From assembly GCA_900660155.1 (NCBI GenBank), contig CABFPE010000196.1, forward strand, positions 466,462 to 530,461: a stretch of DNA of 64,000 nucleotides, in the 5' to 3' direction. Position numbers and translations under genes: made by a program. The DNA comes from Hofstenia miamia. Lineage: Eukaryota > Xenacoelomorpha > Acoela > Hofsteniidae. The stretch's first letter is position 1, and each line of letters begins with the position of its first letter. Of the stretch, positions 11,022 to 21,339 are shown piece after piece. The notes below the pieces were generated by a model. It saw nothing but the letters and a program-made list of their open reading frames with translations. It had not been told where the DNA came from and made no database searches.

Positions 11022-12290
11022 TTGACCGTTTTTAAAGCAATCAGGTTGGTTGAGGATCGACTAAATTGCTTTGGCCTTGACCTGAATACAGATATTGTTT
11101 CTATGATCACTGATGGTGCCAGTTTGATGGTGAAGTTTGGAAAAGAAACAAGTCCACTCCATGTGATCTGCTATGCTCATGCGATCCATTTGGCCATTTG
11201 TGATGTCTTGTATAAAAGACAACCAAGTGCAGCATTCAGTGATGACCTTGACTCTGACAGTGGCAGTGCTGAGGAAGGAACAGATGATGAAAAACAGGCT
11301 GAAGAGGTTGACAGAGCTCCGACTTTGTCTCCGAACATTCAGTTCATAGTCGAGAAAGTTCGAAAAATTGTGAAAATATTCCGAAGATCCCCTGTGAAAA
11401 ATGATGATGCTCTTCAGCCATTTGTCCTGGAGACCTTAGGCAAAGAAAAGAAGCTACAGCTGGATTGCAAGACCAGGTGGAACAGTTTGCTATCAATGTT
11501 AGAGAGGTTTTATGAACTTAGAAAAGAGATAAAAATGGCTTTAGTTCAGCTGGACATTCAGTTTGTATTGACTGAGGATGACATGATGATTATTAAACAA
11601 CTGTGTGATGCTCTGGCTCCTATCAAAGTTGCTGTGGAAGCACTCTCCAGTGAGGATGCAGATATTCTTTTGGCAGAAAAAGTAATTGCATTTACGTTGA
11701 AAAAGCTTTGTGAGCAAGGAACTAAAATCGGCCAGGACTTGAAGAACAAGTTTGAAGCTCGAATTGAGGAACGCCGCAATGCTGAACTTGTCCATCTTTT
11801 GAAATATTTGAAGAATGCTTCTTACCTTGATCAACCTCAAGATCAATTTGGACACAAAGTTAAACGTCCCAAAATTGCTGCTCTGGCCACCAATATCTTG
11901 CAAAGACTATTTCTTCGTTATGATGGCAATGAAGACAACCCTGAAGACATTAAGGTTGCCGGTGCCATGGAAGTACTTGACCAAGAAAAGCCAATGACTT
12001 TAGCTCAGGAGCTTCATGCTTTTGTGGAAGATGACGAAACAGAAGATACCAAAAACACTGACCTGAGCTCTCGTGTGGTCCAAAAAGAGATGTTGTTGTA
12101 CGAGACAAGCAAAAGAAGGCCTGAAAATCTTGAAAGGTTGTTTACTGCTCTTAAAACTATTAAGCCCACATCAGTTGAGGCCGAAAGGGCCTTTTCTGCC
12201 CTTGGATATTTTGCTAACAAAATCAGGAGCCAAATGAATGATGACACTCTAGATGCTCTCATATTTCTGCGTCAATATTACAAGAAATAA
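11022..12290 (+). CDS. hAT transposase, N-terminally truncated
   Basis: An open frame of about 422 codons with no internal stop; the apparent first codon is TTG and a stop lies immediately upstream, so the natural start is missing. Visible parts: SMITDGASLMVKFG (first catalytic Asp, residues about 30), CYAHAIHLAICDVL (family CxxH block), an acidic insertion around residues 72-95, TRWNSLLSMLERF, and the C-terminal dimerisation domain KPTSVEAERAFSALGYFANK (catalytic Glu). The BED zinc finger and N-terminal helices expected before the first Asp are absent. This is the least decayed transposase in the window, suggesting recent insertion of an internally deleted copy. Confidence 0.85.
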   Translation: MTVFKAIRLVEDRLNCFGLDLNTDIVSMITDGASLMVKFGKETSPLHVICYAHAIHLAICDVLYKRQPSAAFSDDLDSDSGSAEEGTDDEKQAEEVDRAPTLSPNIQFIVEKVRKIVKIFRRSPVKNDDALQPFVLETLGKEKKLQLDCKTRWNSLLSMLERFYELRKEIKMALVQLDIQFVLTEDDMMIIKQLCDALAPIKVAVEALSSEDADILLAEKVIAFTLKKLCEQGTKIGQDLKNKFEARIEERRNAELVHLLKYLKNASYLDQPQDQFGHKVKRPKIAALATNILQRLFLRYDGNEDNPEDIKVAGAMEVLDQEKPMTLAQELHAFVEDDETEDTKNTDLSSRVVQKEMLLYETSKRRPENLERLFTALKTIKPTSVEAERAFSALGYFANKIRSQMNDDTLDALIFLRQYYKK

Positions 12291-12348
12291 AGAGGTTTTT
12301 GTTCTCATATTTCTGCGTCAATATTACAAGAAATAAAGAGGTTTTTGT
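12257..12348 (+). repeat. 46-bp perfect tandem duplication
   Basis: Two adjacent identical 46-bp units (12257-12302 and 12303-12348) covering the last codons, the stop and the start of the 3' region of the hAT gene, so the duplicated copy lies after the stop codon. Confidence 0.95.
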
Positions 12349-12446
12349 TCTTTTCATACTACTTTTTTTAATTATTTGCTCAATCCCGAAAAATCCCGGG
12401 ATTATAAGTCTGAAATCCCGGGAAATCCCGATCCCGGGATTGTATA

Positions 12447-12851
12447 AACTGGTCCCAAATTTACAATTCAATTGTAGCATACCGTGAATGACACGTAAGA
12501 TCGTAAAATTTCCTAGTGTAAAGCTGACTCCTAAAACTTGCGGTGAAAGAGAAGGACTGGCAATCGATGAGACCGGAGTGGTGAAATCTGTCATTGTAAC
12601 CGAAGGACTGCGGCAACAAACTTGATCACGCCTTAAGGATTTCAACCCATTCCGCAAGCAAAGCCTTTGCCCAATTGAAATTTCAGTCTCTCGACAATTG
12701 CCAAACTATCTGCAAGCAATTTGAGGGATTCCTCAGTATCCAGATCCTCTTCTGCTAGAACTTTAGCAGTTTTTTCTTTAATTCCATTCTTACGACAGAA
12801 TCTATATCGATTAATATTTGAACTTTTTAAGTATTTTAATCTATTTCTCAT
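12447..12851 (-). pseudogene. Unrecognised gene, upstream half (SAM-like)
   Basis: Reads FCRKNGIKEKTAKVLAEEDL, then DTEESLKLL, LAIVERLKFQLG and, after a frame change, RNGLKSLRRDQV followed by a Ser/Pro-rich linker (VSSIASPSLSPQVLG). The pattern of short helices ending in LxLG resembles a SAM-like domain, but this is weak. Together with 10465-10897 it forms one minus-strand gene split by a transposon. At least one frameshift lies near 12645. Confidence 0.4.
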
Positions 12852-13218
12852 TTTTTACCCTAGATTGGTGCTTATTTTCTCCGCGTGCTACGTGTGTCGT
12901 TATTCTACAAGTTCGCCTTTGTTTCTCTATTCACTTAATAGAGTCCAGATTTATTTGCAATATGTATTGATGTACAACACAATGAAACGCAACATCGGGA
13001 CAATGTTTTCCGGCAATGTAGAAAGTACGAAATTAAAAAATTTTCTGCCACTCATGGCCAACCATGGTGGCCCTTCGCGTGACACGAACTTCAGTTAAAC
13101 TCGGCTGATAATGCTCCCGTTTTTATATGTTCTGAAGTTGAAAGGTATAATAGGAAATTTTTCAGGTGACAAAGTAATGGATCATACAAATTAAAATTAA
13201 TATTGCCTAATTATATTG

Positions 13219-13220
<2 letters not shown>

Positions 13221-13249
<29 letters not shown>

Positions 13250-13308
13250 NNNNNNNNNNNNNNNNNNNNNNNNNNNNNNNNNNNNNNNNNNNNNNNNNNN
13301 NNNNNNNN

Positions 13309-13340
<32 letters not shown>
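13221..13340. repeat. (TA)n tract with 59-N assembly gap
   Basis: TA repeats at 13221-13249 and 13309-13340 flank 59 N (13250-13308). The gap almost certainly reflects an unresolved microsatellite. Confidence 0.95.
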
Positions 13341-13342
<2 letters not shown>

Positions 13343-13540
13343 TGCAGTTCAAGTGACGTAATTAAAAAATTGACTAAGCCCAAACCTTAACCCTAACCCT
13401 ACTCAATAACCATTGAAATTGCATTGTATTTCATCATGATGATAAATTTTTTTGTAGAATTTTTAAGTTGTGGGTGGGCAATTGGGGTTAGGGTTAGAGT
13501 TTAATTGCCTAGTTATGACGTCACTTAAATTGGGTCCCAA
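13341..13540. mobile_element. Small inverted-repeat element with TTAGGG units
   Basis: Left end CAGTTCAAGTGACGTAAT and right end (complement) CCAATTTAAGTGACGTCATA share AGTGACGT, followed inward by telomere-like units in inverse orientation (CCTAACCCTAACCCT near 13390 and GGGGTTAGGGTTAG near 13485). It is non-coding, about 200 bp. MITE-like; superfamily unknown. Confidence 0.55.
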
Positions 13541-14639
13541 AAAGTAAAATAATGCCAACGCTTGAATTCTGAGTTTTTTCCTTCAAGCTCGTTATTTGTT
13601 GTACGGATGGTTGCATCTATCGTGAAAGATCTATGCCAATTTGAACGACCTGGATGATCGACATATGATTTCCTAATTACATGTTATAAACAAAAAAATT
13701 CTCGGCGCCAAAAATGGGATTTTCGGCGCCGTTTAAGGCGCATCACTAAACATTTAGGTGAAAATTTATGAAAATTGTTGGCAAAGTGAAAAAACATCAA
13801 AACGCCGAAAACATAAATTCCAATAAAATCTTCCACCATAATTTATTGCATTCTCTAAGTAGAAGTATCTAGGCATGCAGGACATTAACTATTCAGCATC
13901 AGCTTTGTTTTGTATTATTGCCTGGTCTGCTATCTGTATAAATTATTATTTTTTTGGACAGTAGCATCTTTTCGTACCATCAGGGTGGTTATGTACACTT
14001 TTTTCACATTGAACACAACGCACATACGCCTTTTCTCATTATTTTTTAACTAAAGCTACTATGATATTTATTAAAAAATCATCTATAATAAAAAGAATTA
14101 ACGAAGTATAGTTATTGCAACAAATCAGAACCTTCTAAGAACTAAAATTCCAAATCGTTGTATTTTACGATAAGGAGTTGATTCATTGTTTCTTGTAGGA
14201 AATAGTGGAGTATAGAAAAAATCTCTCAACTGTTACGGATATAACCGGTGCAAAGGAAAACAATGAAATGTCATTAGGATTTTCCACATCTCGGCCACAT
14301 AAAACATTAAGGCAACATTTGCAACATTGTTTTCTTCCTCTCTTAAATTTTTCAATTCATTCAAGGCCGCTGATAATGTTTGAATTGCAAAATCATTCCG
14401 ATGGAACAAGTTAATATTATTTTTTAAAATTCAAGGCAAACAATTTTCCCAACATCTGAAGTATCCTGGGAACCCTTCATTAGTTTTTAAGCTGCTGACT
14501 CTTTAACTGGCAAAAAAATCTTTGAAAGTCATTTAATTTTTGATATCCAAATAACAGCTGCCCTATCTCGTCAGACACTATATAGGGTAAAGTATATTAC
14601 CACAACTGCCGAAGTTCTTCCACGAATTGACCATTAACT
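13541..14639. other. No gene seen
   Basis: AT-rich sequence with a short GGCGCC-containing inverted patch near 13700-13735. No supported coding region. Confidence 0.5.
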
Positions 14640-15224
14640 TAGATTTTTCAAAAACTCTTAGTCTTAAAAAATTTCCGGAAATGGTATCAGCCGTAAAAAT
14701 TCAAATCTAGTAAAAATTCAGATTTAATTTCGGCAGGGATATGCTTCCTTATATTTGGAATAAGATGCCTATACCACATAATTCTTTGTGAATGCGGGAA
14801 AACCAATTTCACTTGCATTTGAAATGGAATCTAATCAATCGGCCATTCTATAACTTGGGATCATCACATTCTCAGTTACCTTAAAACATTAAGATTATGT
14901 AGATATATAATAATTCTTACTCGGTGCACTATATCTTTGAGCGTAAACAAAATGAAATTACCAGCTATTTTGGCATTCCCCATTTGATGATAAAACCATC
15001 ATGCAGAGATGGAATTTTCGATTAGAATCATTCACTCCAATAATTGCAATGTCGTGACCTCGATTATAAAAGTTAAAGGTGAAGTCAATCGCCAGGTTAT
15101 TACATATTGCAAGTTTATCCAGTTGTATTTCTCGCGAAAAACAAATATAACTCGAATTCTCGAAAAGGACGATATCGTCATCTTCATTTTGAAGTTCAGT
15201 TAAATATTTTTGCACGTCATCCAT
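14640..15224 (-). pseudogene. MULE transposase catalytic-domain remnant
   Basis: The frame from 15224 reads LAICNNLAIDFTFNFYNRGH then VNDSNRKFHLCMMVLSSNGE, the first half of a MULE domain (Asp in IDFTF). Further along the minus strand come MADxLDSISNA and, in another frame, KLVFPHSQRIMWYRHLIPNI and RKHIPAEI, the conserved later part (usual form ALTDxxxAIxNAxxxVFPxxxRxMCWxHxxRNxRKHI). At least two frameshifts and several stops. A third fragment, NEGFPGYFRCWEN near 14450, may be the downstream region. Distinct in family from the Mutator-type copy at 5-6 kb. Confidence 0.7.
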
Positions 15225-16460
15225 GCTAAGTAAAAGAACGAATTTCCTAATTTTAAGAAACCAGGCGCGTCGCCAGGATTTTTTTCAGGGGGACCAAGAT
15301 CTCTTCTATTGATAGTTTTTACAGATTACATTAAGATATTGCATGAATCCATAGTAATAATCGAACCCTAATGGATTCCGAAAATTTCTCAAATATCAAT
15401 TTAAATAAATTATTCTGCATAAATTTTCAATAATTATCGTATTTCATAGACTCTAATTGAATCAAATACAAGATTTTTTCAGATTCTAAAAATTAATGGG
15501 ACGCTTTTGCTGAGCGATATTATCCTGTTTATTGAATACTTATAAAATGCATAATACAAAATCAATACGTCGTTTTTTGGCAGCAAACCAATCTATTATG
15601 GCATCAATGTTTATTATAAAAGATCGATGTGTATACATTTGAGTCAGACCATTTAATCGTTCATCAGTTGTTGTTGATCTCAGGTATGACTTAAGATGCT
15701 TTAGGTTTGAGAAACAGTACCTGCCGATGTTACATGCCACCCCAGGCCAGACTTCGCGAGTTTTCGTTGCCTAGCCAGTTGACACCAACCGTGGCCAACA
15801 ACGACAACCAGGGCATGTTGTTACATGCCGCCCCATGCCTGACTGGCGGGTTTTCGTTCCAACTCTTTCGATGTTGATGATTTAGGGGTGGTAGAAACGT
15901 TGGAGAGCGCGTCATCAGCGACTTCTGTGTGATCCTCTAATGCCAACCTTTAAACTTACATTTTCTGATTCTCTGAGTATGAGATCCGTCACGAGGTCAA
16001 CCTACCAACTTGACGTCTTTTCATTCAAAACTATTCAACAATTACGCCTCTGGTCCGCCTTGGTTGGGATCAATCTTACGAAGCGACGCCAAGCTGATCA
16101 AAACTTACTTGTCTCTTCTTAAATGCGCGAGAATTACCAGCACACACTTTCAGCAAAATGTTATTCTGAGAACCGAACAATTGAGAATTCATAGCGCCCA
16201 GTTGTACTTCTACGTAATTAATTGAGAGCAGAATTCAGAGTTCAGACGGTTGAGATGATTTCGTGATCAGAAGGCTACGTCAAGGTCACCATATGGCATC
16301 ACTAAGGTGCACGGATGTATGCTGAGTAAGAGAACGCGGCTATTTCTCTATTTGCAAATACTTTGATGTCTTATATACACTTCATATTAACAATATGTAC
16401 AAACAACTAAACACGAAAAGTGAGTAATGTGGTCGATACCAAAAACCAGTACATGCCGAT
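15225..16460. other. Mostly non-coding; hAT-like terminus and short repeat
   Basis: CAGGCGCGTCGCCAGGATTT at 15262 followed by CAGGGGGACC resembles the left terminus of a hAT-type MITE; no matching right end found. Two similar about 43-bp units (15728-15771 and 15819-15860; TGTTACATGCCrCCCCAkGCC...GTTTTCGTT) lie 91 bp apart. No gene supported. Confidence 0.45.
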
Positions 16461-16462
16461 TT

Positions 16463-16465
<3 letters not shown>

Positions 16466-16504
<39 letters not shown>
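16466..16504. repeat. (TA)n microsatellite
   Basis: Uninterrupted TA dinucleotide tract. Confidence 0.9.
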
Positions 16505-16507
<3 letters not shown>

Positions 16508-17289
16508 AACATTTGTCCCATTGGAACAATATCAAACAAAAAAATAATGTATAAGGCTAGTGCTATGAAGAAAATTCATATCCCTTCGCCGACAGTTATT
16601 GGCTTTTAGCGAGATAAATTAGAGATTTAACGTACCACCCACAAAATACAATGTTACCAATTAAAAAAATTTGTTTTTCTTTAAGTCAAAATTTGTTGTT
16701 ACAGTGATCTTTATGTATTTTACGTCATACTTAGTAATTTCTTAGCATTAGCACTGCGCGAGTTTTATGTTGTAACTTGATTTTATAAGGCTGTATGATT
16801 TTGCTTGTAAATAATGTAGGTTATATTGAAGTTTGGTTTTCTAACACAAAATGCTACGCTTTACTGCTAATACCCCTTCAGGTAATATTGCCACCCGATT
16901 TTCAAGTTTAAAACAGTATCACTTTGTTTAATATTAGTTCAGGTAATTTATATTTTATATGTAAATATAGTGCAAAATGAATTATTGCAATATTGATTCG
17001 GTAGATTCAAACTCACTCGCTTGTACACCATGTATAATGCAAACAAACAAAACAACAGCAATTATATGGGCAACTAATTATAGGTAAATTTGGAGTGTTA
17101 GAAAATGGTGTAGAGTATGAGACCATAGTAATATAATAAAGGATTGTAGATCTTCCATGTCACCTTCGAGGTGTGTACAAGGCGCGTTAGGGTTAACAAA
17201 CAAACTGCTGCATCTCTTCACCAAGCAATATAGTTGCACTGTCTAACAGTGATATTTTGCTATATCGTGTTACTCTTCAGATTCCTATG

Positions 17290-17858
17290 CCTGCGAAAAA
17301 AAAGTTATCTACGTTATCTGCTTAGCTCACAATTTGCATCTTGTCGCTGAAACTGCAAGTAAATGAATTACTGTCATCAATCACGAAAATTTTCAAAAAA
17401 TCTCCAAAACGCATAAATGCGTTCAAAACGGAGTTCCCAGGTGTACCACTCCCGTCTGAACCTGTGGTTACTAGATGGGGAACATGGATAAAAACAGTTG
17501 CTTATTTAAGTGAGAATCACGAAAATGTTGCCGAGGTCGTTAACCAATTCTCAGACATGTATCAAATGAAAAAAGTCACTTTGGCAGTACCCATAACCCT
17601 GAGACAACTTCACCAAATAAACAATTATTCTCCATTATTGAACGCTCTAAAATTAATAGTAAAACGAAATGCAACAACCGAAAATTTTCAAGAACTTCGA
17701 AGATTTGGCACAGGCCCAGAATTGTCCAATCCAAAGCTGTGACGCGGAGAGGGCATTTATCAAGTCTGGGATTGTTCTGACAGACCGCAGGAAAACCCTT
17801 TCCGAATATAATTTAAGTAAAATTGTATTTTGTACATGCAAAATTGAAGAAATTGAAT
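17290..17858 (+). pseudogene. hAT transposase remnant (second family)
   Basis: Plus-strand frames spell VIYVICLAHNLHLVAETASK (family block CLAHxLHxVAE), then, after a shift, VNELLSSITKIFKKSPKRI and EPVVTRWGTWIKTVAYLSEN (the TRWGTW block), and finally CPIQSCDAERAFIKSGIVLT with DRRKTLSEYNLSKI, the dimerisation domain carrying the catalytic Glu. Between TRWGTW and the C-terminus the protein is far shorter than normal, indicating an internal deletion, and there are at least two frameshifts. N-terminal BED finger not found. Different family from the 11-kb hAT. Confidence 0.75.
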
Positions 17859-19951
17859 AAGAACTCATAAGCTTAAATGTTGAACAAAATCTATTATATG
17901 CGACTATCAATAATCTGCATTGTCTTAGCCCTTGTTTGCACTGATTCTGCATTGATTAATTAGTGCCAATAAGGCTAAGTTAAGCTGTTCTTCTCTATGT
18001 ATACATATTTTTATGCGCCTAAGACTTTAATGAAATGTGACTTTCAATCTTTCTGTGAATAAAAGTAATAACCAATAATCTGTAACATTACTTACTATTT
18101 GTAGTTCTAGTGCAAAACTTCCATCCATTTCATAGATTGGGTTTGGGCAATGTTTTTGCAAGAACGAAATTTGTTAGCAATACTCAGGGTTGTGTCAACT
18201 CAATGCCTTCCGGACGAACTTTCCTTCTTTTGCGCAGTCAGTGATGTACTGAAAAAAATGCAATGTATGATTTATTAAAGCTAAAAATATTAGGTCTGGC
18301 AATGTTACAATATATGCACAAAACCGTTTGCATATCAATTATGTTGATAATGATGTCGATATTACACAGTATGGTTTGGACATGCAGTTAACACATAGCA
18401 TGTCTCCCAGGCACATTGCAAATCTGCGGACATTCGAACCAGTTTTACCGAGAATCAGAGTAGGCCACTGGACACACGTAACAATTCTGTTCTCTCTGTT
18501 CACCTTCTCAGAAGAACATGAATCCTGAATTTCAATTCTTGGAGTGGATCAACAAACATTTGCTTCTTATACAGCGTTGGTGAAAAATTCTCAAACTCAA
18601 AAAAATTTAAAGACAGCTGTTTTGATTCCACACTTTTTAGGTTACCAAAGAATTTCGTTCTTTTGAATTTGCTGTTGTGTTCAAGTCTTCATTTTCCTTG
18701 AAATTTTTTCAGTGTTGTTAAAATCAATAGCTGCAAACTATCTGAGGCTATAAAATATACATCCTTGAATACCCCAGGATTGTAGTGAAATATGCGGCAT
18801 TACATGAATCCTTACTGAGCTATTTTTTGGATAAACTTTTTGAAAAGTTCTGCCAAATCATGGTGTTCGTAAACAAACAGTACAATATTGTCTCAGTCAC
18901 TGTAACAGTGAGTTTAATTAATATTAATCTGATAACTGATTCACAGAATTATTTTGAAAAACAGTTGGTTTATTAATTTCTTGTGTAGATCGTCCTGCTG
19001 AAAATTATCTTTGAATAGGCGTGCTTGGAATTTCAGTACTGATGACATGGGACCGAATTAGGTTACAGCCCACGTATAGATATAATACCACCTTCCTTCG
19101 ATTTCAACATGCACTGATAACATGATTACACTGTGATGATATTATACTGTTGGTTAACGCGAATGCACAACAATTACGTGCTATTAATTAGTGAGATGAG
19201 AGATAAGAACTACATCGAGACTGTTTATTTGTTATGAGCTAGATAATAAATTATGAGACAAATAGGATAGCACCACACACTCGAGTCACGAACTTCTTTC
19301 TCTTCAGGTAGCACTTCGGCTGGAAGCCGTATGAATTGGTCATCCTGGATGTTTTCTCTCTAAACAGTTATAAGTTACGTGGGTGAATTACCGATGCTTG
19401 TCAGATCAATTACTTACCGAATTATCGTTGGAATCGGGGCTGCTCTATTAAGGTCACTTTTGCAACCTTCTGCCGTGACAATGAGTTCCTTAGTGCTGTT
19501 GGTATAGTCCCCAGCCATCGATTCTACATGGTGGTATCGTTTTGCAATAGCGTTAGTAATTCAGGGTAGAAGTTGAGTCATCCCAGTCTTTGAAGAGTGA
19601 TTATGAACAAATTGCGTAGTGCTATTCACACAGTTTTCTTGGGTTTCTTATATGTTCGTGTTTTTGAATCAATAGGCCAAATGAATTAAATCGGCTTAAC
19701 TTTCAATTGCAAATTTTTAAAATGTTCTGGGGAAACCTCTATTGATGCTATAATTAATCACAGAAGAATTCAGATTTGTTGATGTCAGTGTTATATAATT
19801 GATATTTACGATTGAAAGCAACATCTTCATTTTAGCTTGCGTAAACCTCATCTTTAGCATTTCGCAATTGAATATATTTAGTCAATCAATGCCAAGCATT
19901 TCAAAAATTCTTATAATCCCATTCTTGTTGAATTTGTATTTTAATTGAATG
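17859..19951. other. No firm gene
   Basis: Two minus-strand stretches have coding flavour beside splice-like signals: about 18110-18247 (acceptor TTTTTTCAG, donor GTAAGT near 18100) and 19430-19575 (RYHHVESMAGDYTNSTKEL, donor GTAAGT near 19425). Both contain stops in the best frame, so they are decayed or mis-framed. I cannot name them. Confidence 0.3.
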
Positions 19952-20265
19952 TACAGTGTGGCACTAAAATTTCTGAACACTTACAATTTAAAAAAAGATT
20001 GCAACGTTCTTGTTCATTAATTGCAAGTATTGATTTATTATAAACATCTGGCTTCAATATTGCGCTTTACAACTTTCGAATTGTGATGTTCAGATTAGGG
20101 GAATGTGATGACCAAGCTAATGTTGCATTTATTGATTATCAGAGAATTATTTGCGAACAAGTTTTGAGCGATGACAACGAGCATTATAATTTTTAAATCA
20201 AAAGGTCTTACATCATATTTATCCACTTTCAGACGAAGTCCCTTTTTTTAGATTTGGGCTGTTCC

Positions 20266-21339
20266 CAGTGATGATAGTTTAAATAAAATTTAAACTTTTA
20301 AAAACCTTTAAACAGTGAAAGTCGTTAAATTTAAACAGTTTTAAACTTTCAAACAGTAAGAATCGCCCAATTTAAACAGTTTTAATCTTTTAAACAGCAA
20401 CAAAATCAGCACATTAAAATTCAGTATTGATCATAGAAAACAATCTATAGTAGAATAAGTCTATCTTTGACACTCTTCATTTTTATCCGGTTTCGTCGGC
20501 CATCCGTTAAAATTGCGGCTCTTGAAAAACTCCTTTCACAGTTAGCTGGTGATGGTAAAATTCCCAAAAGAGCGTGCGCTGCATCTCTCAATTTCGTAAA
20601 AGACGTATTCTGGGAAAAAAATTCAAATGCCGTCTTGTCCGGAATGTTGATCTCTGAGTCGAACTTTTCGAATTCTTGAATCAGCGTGAAACTTTCTGCT
20701 TTGTCCATTCTCGGCTTCTTCTTGATGACCTCATCAAATTCTTCAAACAGTTCGTCAACTGCGCTCATAGATGTTTTGCTTTGTTGCACCGGTTGAGGAA
20801 CTTCTATAACTTCACCAACTTCCTGGAGAATATGGCGTTCAAACGACTTTAAGTAGGTTGTACCTAAGTTTTTCTCGTGATCAGTAAGTATTCTTCGTGC
20901 TCTTTTGTTCGGATTAAGCAAACTACAACACAATAGAACGCTTGGGAAAACGCCAAAACGACGATCAAGGGAGAACACAGTGTGGAATCGGCTGAAGAAC
21001 TGTTTTACAATGTCGCATAATCTATCACTTTGACAGGCCTTAACGCAAGCTTTTTCAAGTTCTTTAACGGCGTAAACAATGTTGTCTGCCACGGGATTTT
21101 GAGTTTCTAAGAATTTACCAAGCTTCAGTAATTTTTCATGTGCTGCAAACATCTCACTAACTGGAATCACGTCCAGCAGTCTGTAGAGCCGAGGGTTAGC
21201 CTGTCGCTCACTGTTTAGAAGCATTGAATTGTTTTGGACAAATTTCTGCTGTTTATAAATACCATGCTTTTAATTTATACTTTGATTTAAACGGCCGTTT
21301 AAACGCTGTTTAAACAGTGAATTTAAACTATCAACACTG
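20266..21339 (-). mobile_element. hAT element nested in Tc1, perfect 8-bp duplication
   Basis: Begins CAGTGATGATAGTTTAAA and ends, in complement, CAGTGTTGATAGTTTAAA. The 8-mer GCTGTTCC flanks both sides perfectly (20258-20265 and 21340-21347). Subterminal TTTAAAC repeats lie at both ends (20280-20400, 21290-21335). Total 1074 bp, so it is internally deleted. Confidence 0.92.
20445..21224 (-). CDS. hAT transposase, C-terminal half
   Basis: Open frame of 259 codons from ATG with no stop. The N-terminal 100 residues are helical; an acidic/basic linker (ELFEEFDEVIKKKPR) follows; the C-terminus HALLGILPSPANCERSFSRA with AILTDGRRNRI is the hAT dimerisation domain with the catalytic Glu. BED finger and both catalytic Asp regions are absent, so it cannot be a full transposase. 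It might encode a dimerising inhibitor, but that is speculation. Being open while its Tc1 host is broken shows that it inserted later. Confidence 0.8.
   Translation of the reverse strand: MLLNSERQANPRLYRLLDVIPVSEMFAAHEKLLKLGKFLETQNPVADNIVYAVKELEKACVKACQSDRLCDIVKQFFSRFHTVFSLDRRFGVFPSVLLCCSLLNPNKRARRILTDHEKNLGTTYLKSFERHILQEVGEVIEVPQPVQQSKTSMSAVDELFEEFDEVIKKKPRMDKAESFTLIQEFEKFDSEINIPDKTAFEFFSQNTSFTKLRDAAHALLGILPSPANCERSFSRAAILTDGRRNRIKMKSVKDRLILL

Larger units (their letters stand above)
10906..12438 (+). mobile_element. hAT element with 8-bp target duplication
   Basis: Both ends carry clusters of ATCCCGGGA repeats (10920-10995 and 12383-12438) as subterminal inverted repeats. The 8-mer ATTGTATA flanks it directly at 10898-10905 and 12439-12446, fitting the 8-bp duplication of hAT elements. 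The ends are not perfectly symmetrical, so a few terminal bases may have been lost on the right. Its single gene runs on the plus strand. The element sits inside an older minus-strand gene. Confidence 0.8.

Noticed and set aside
11541-12262. Minus-strand ORFs opposite the hAT gene
   Set aside because: They are antisense shadows of the plus-strand transposase.
13380-13500. Telomere or subtelomere because of TTAGGG/CCCTAA units
   Set aside because: Only two or three units per side, symmetrical inside a small inverted-repeat element.
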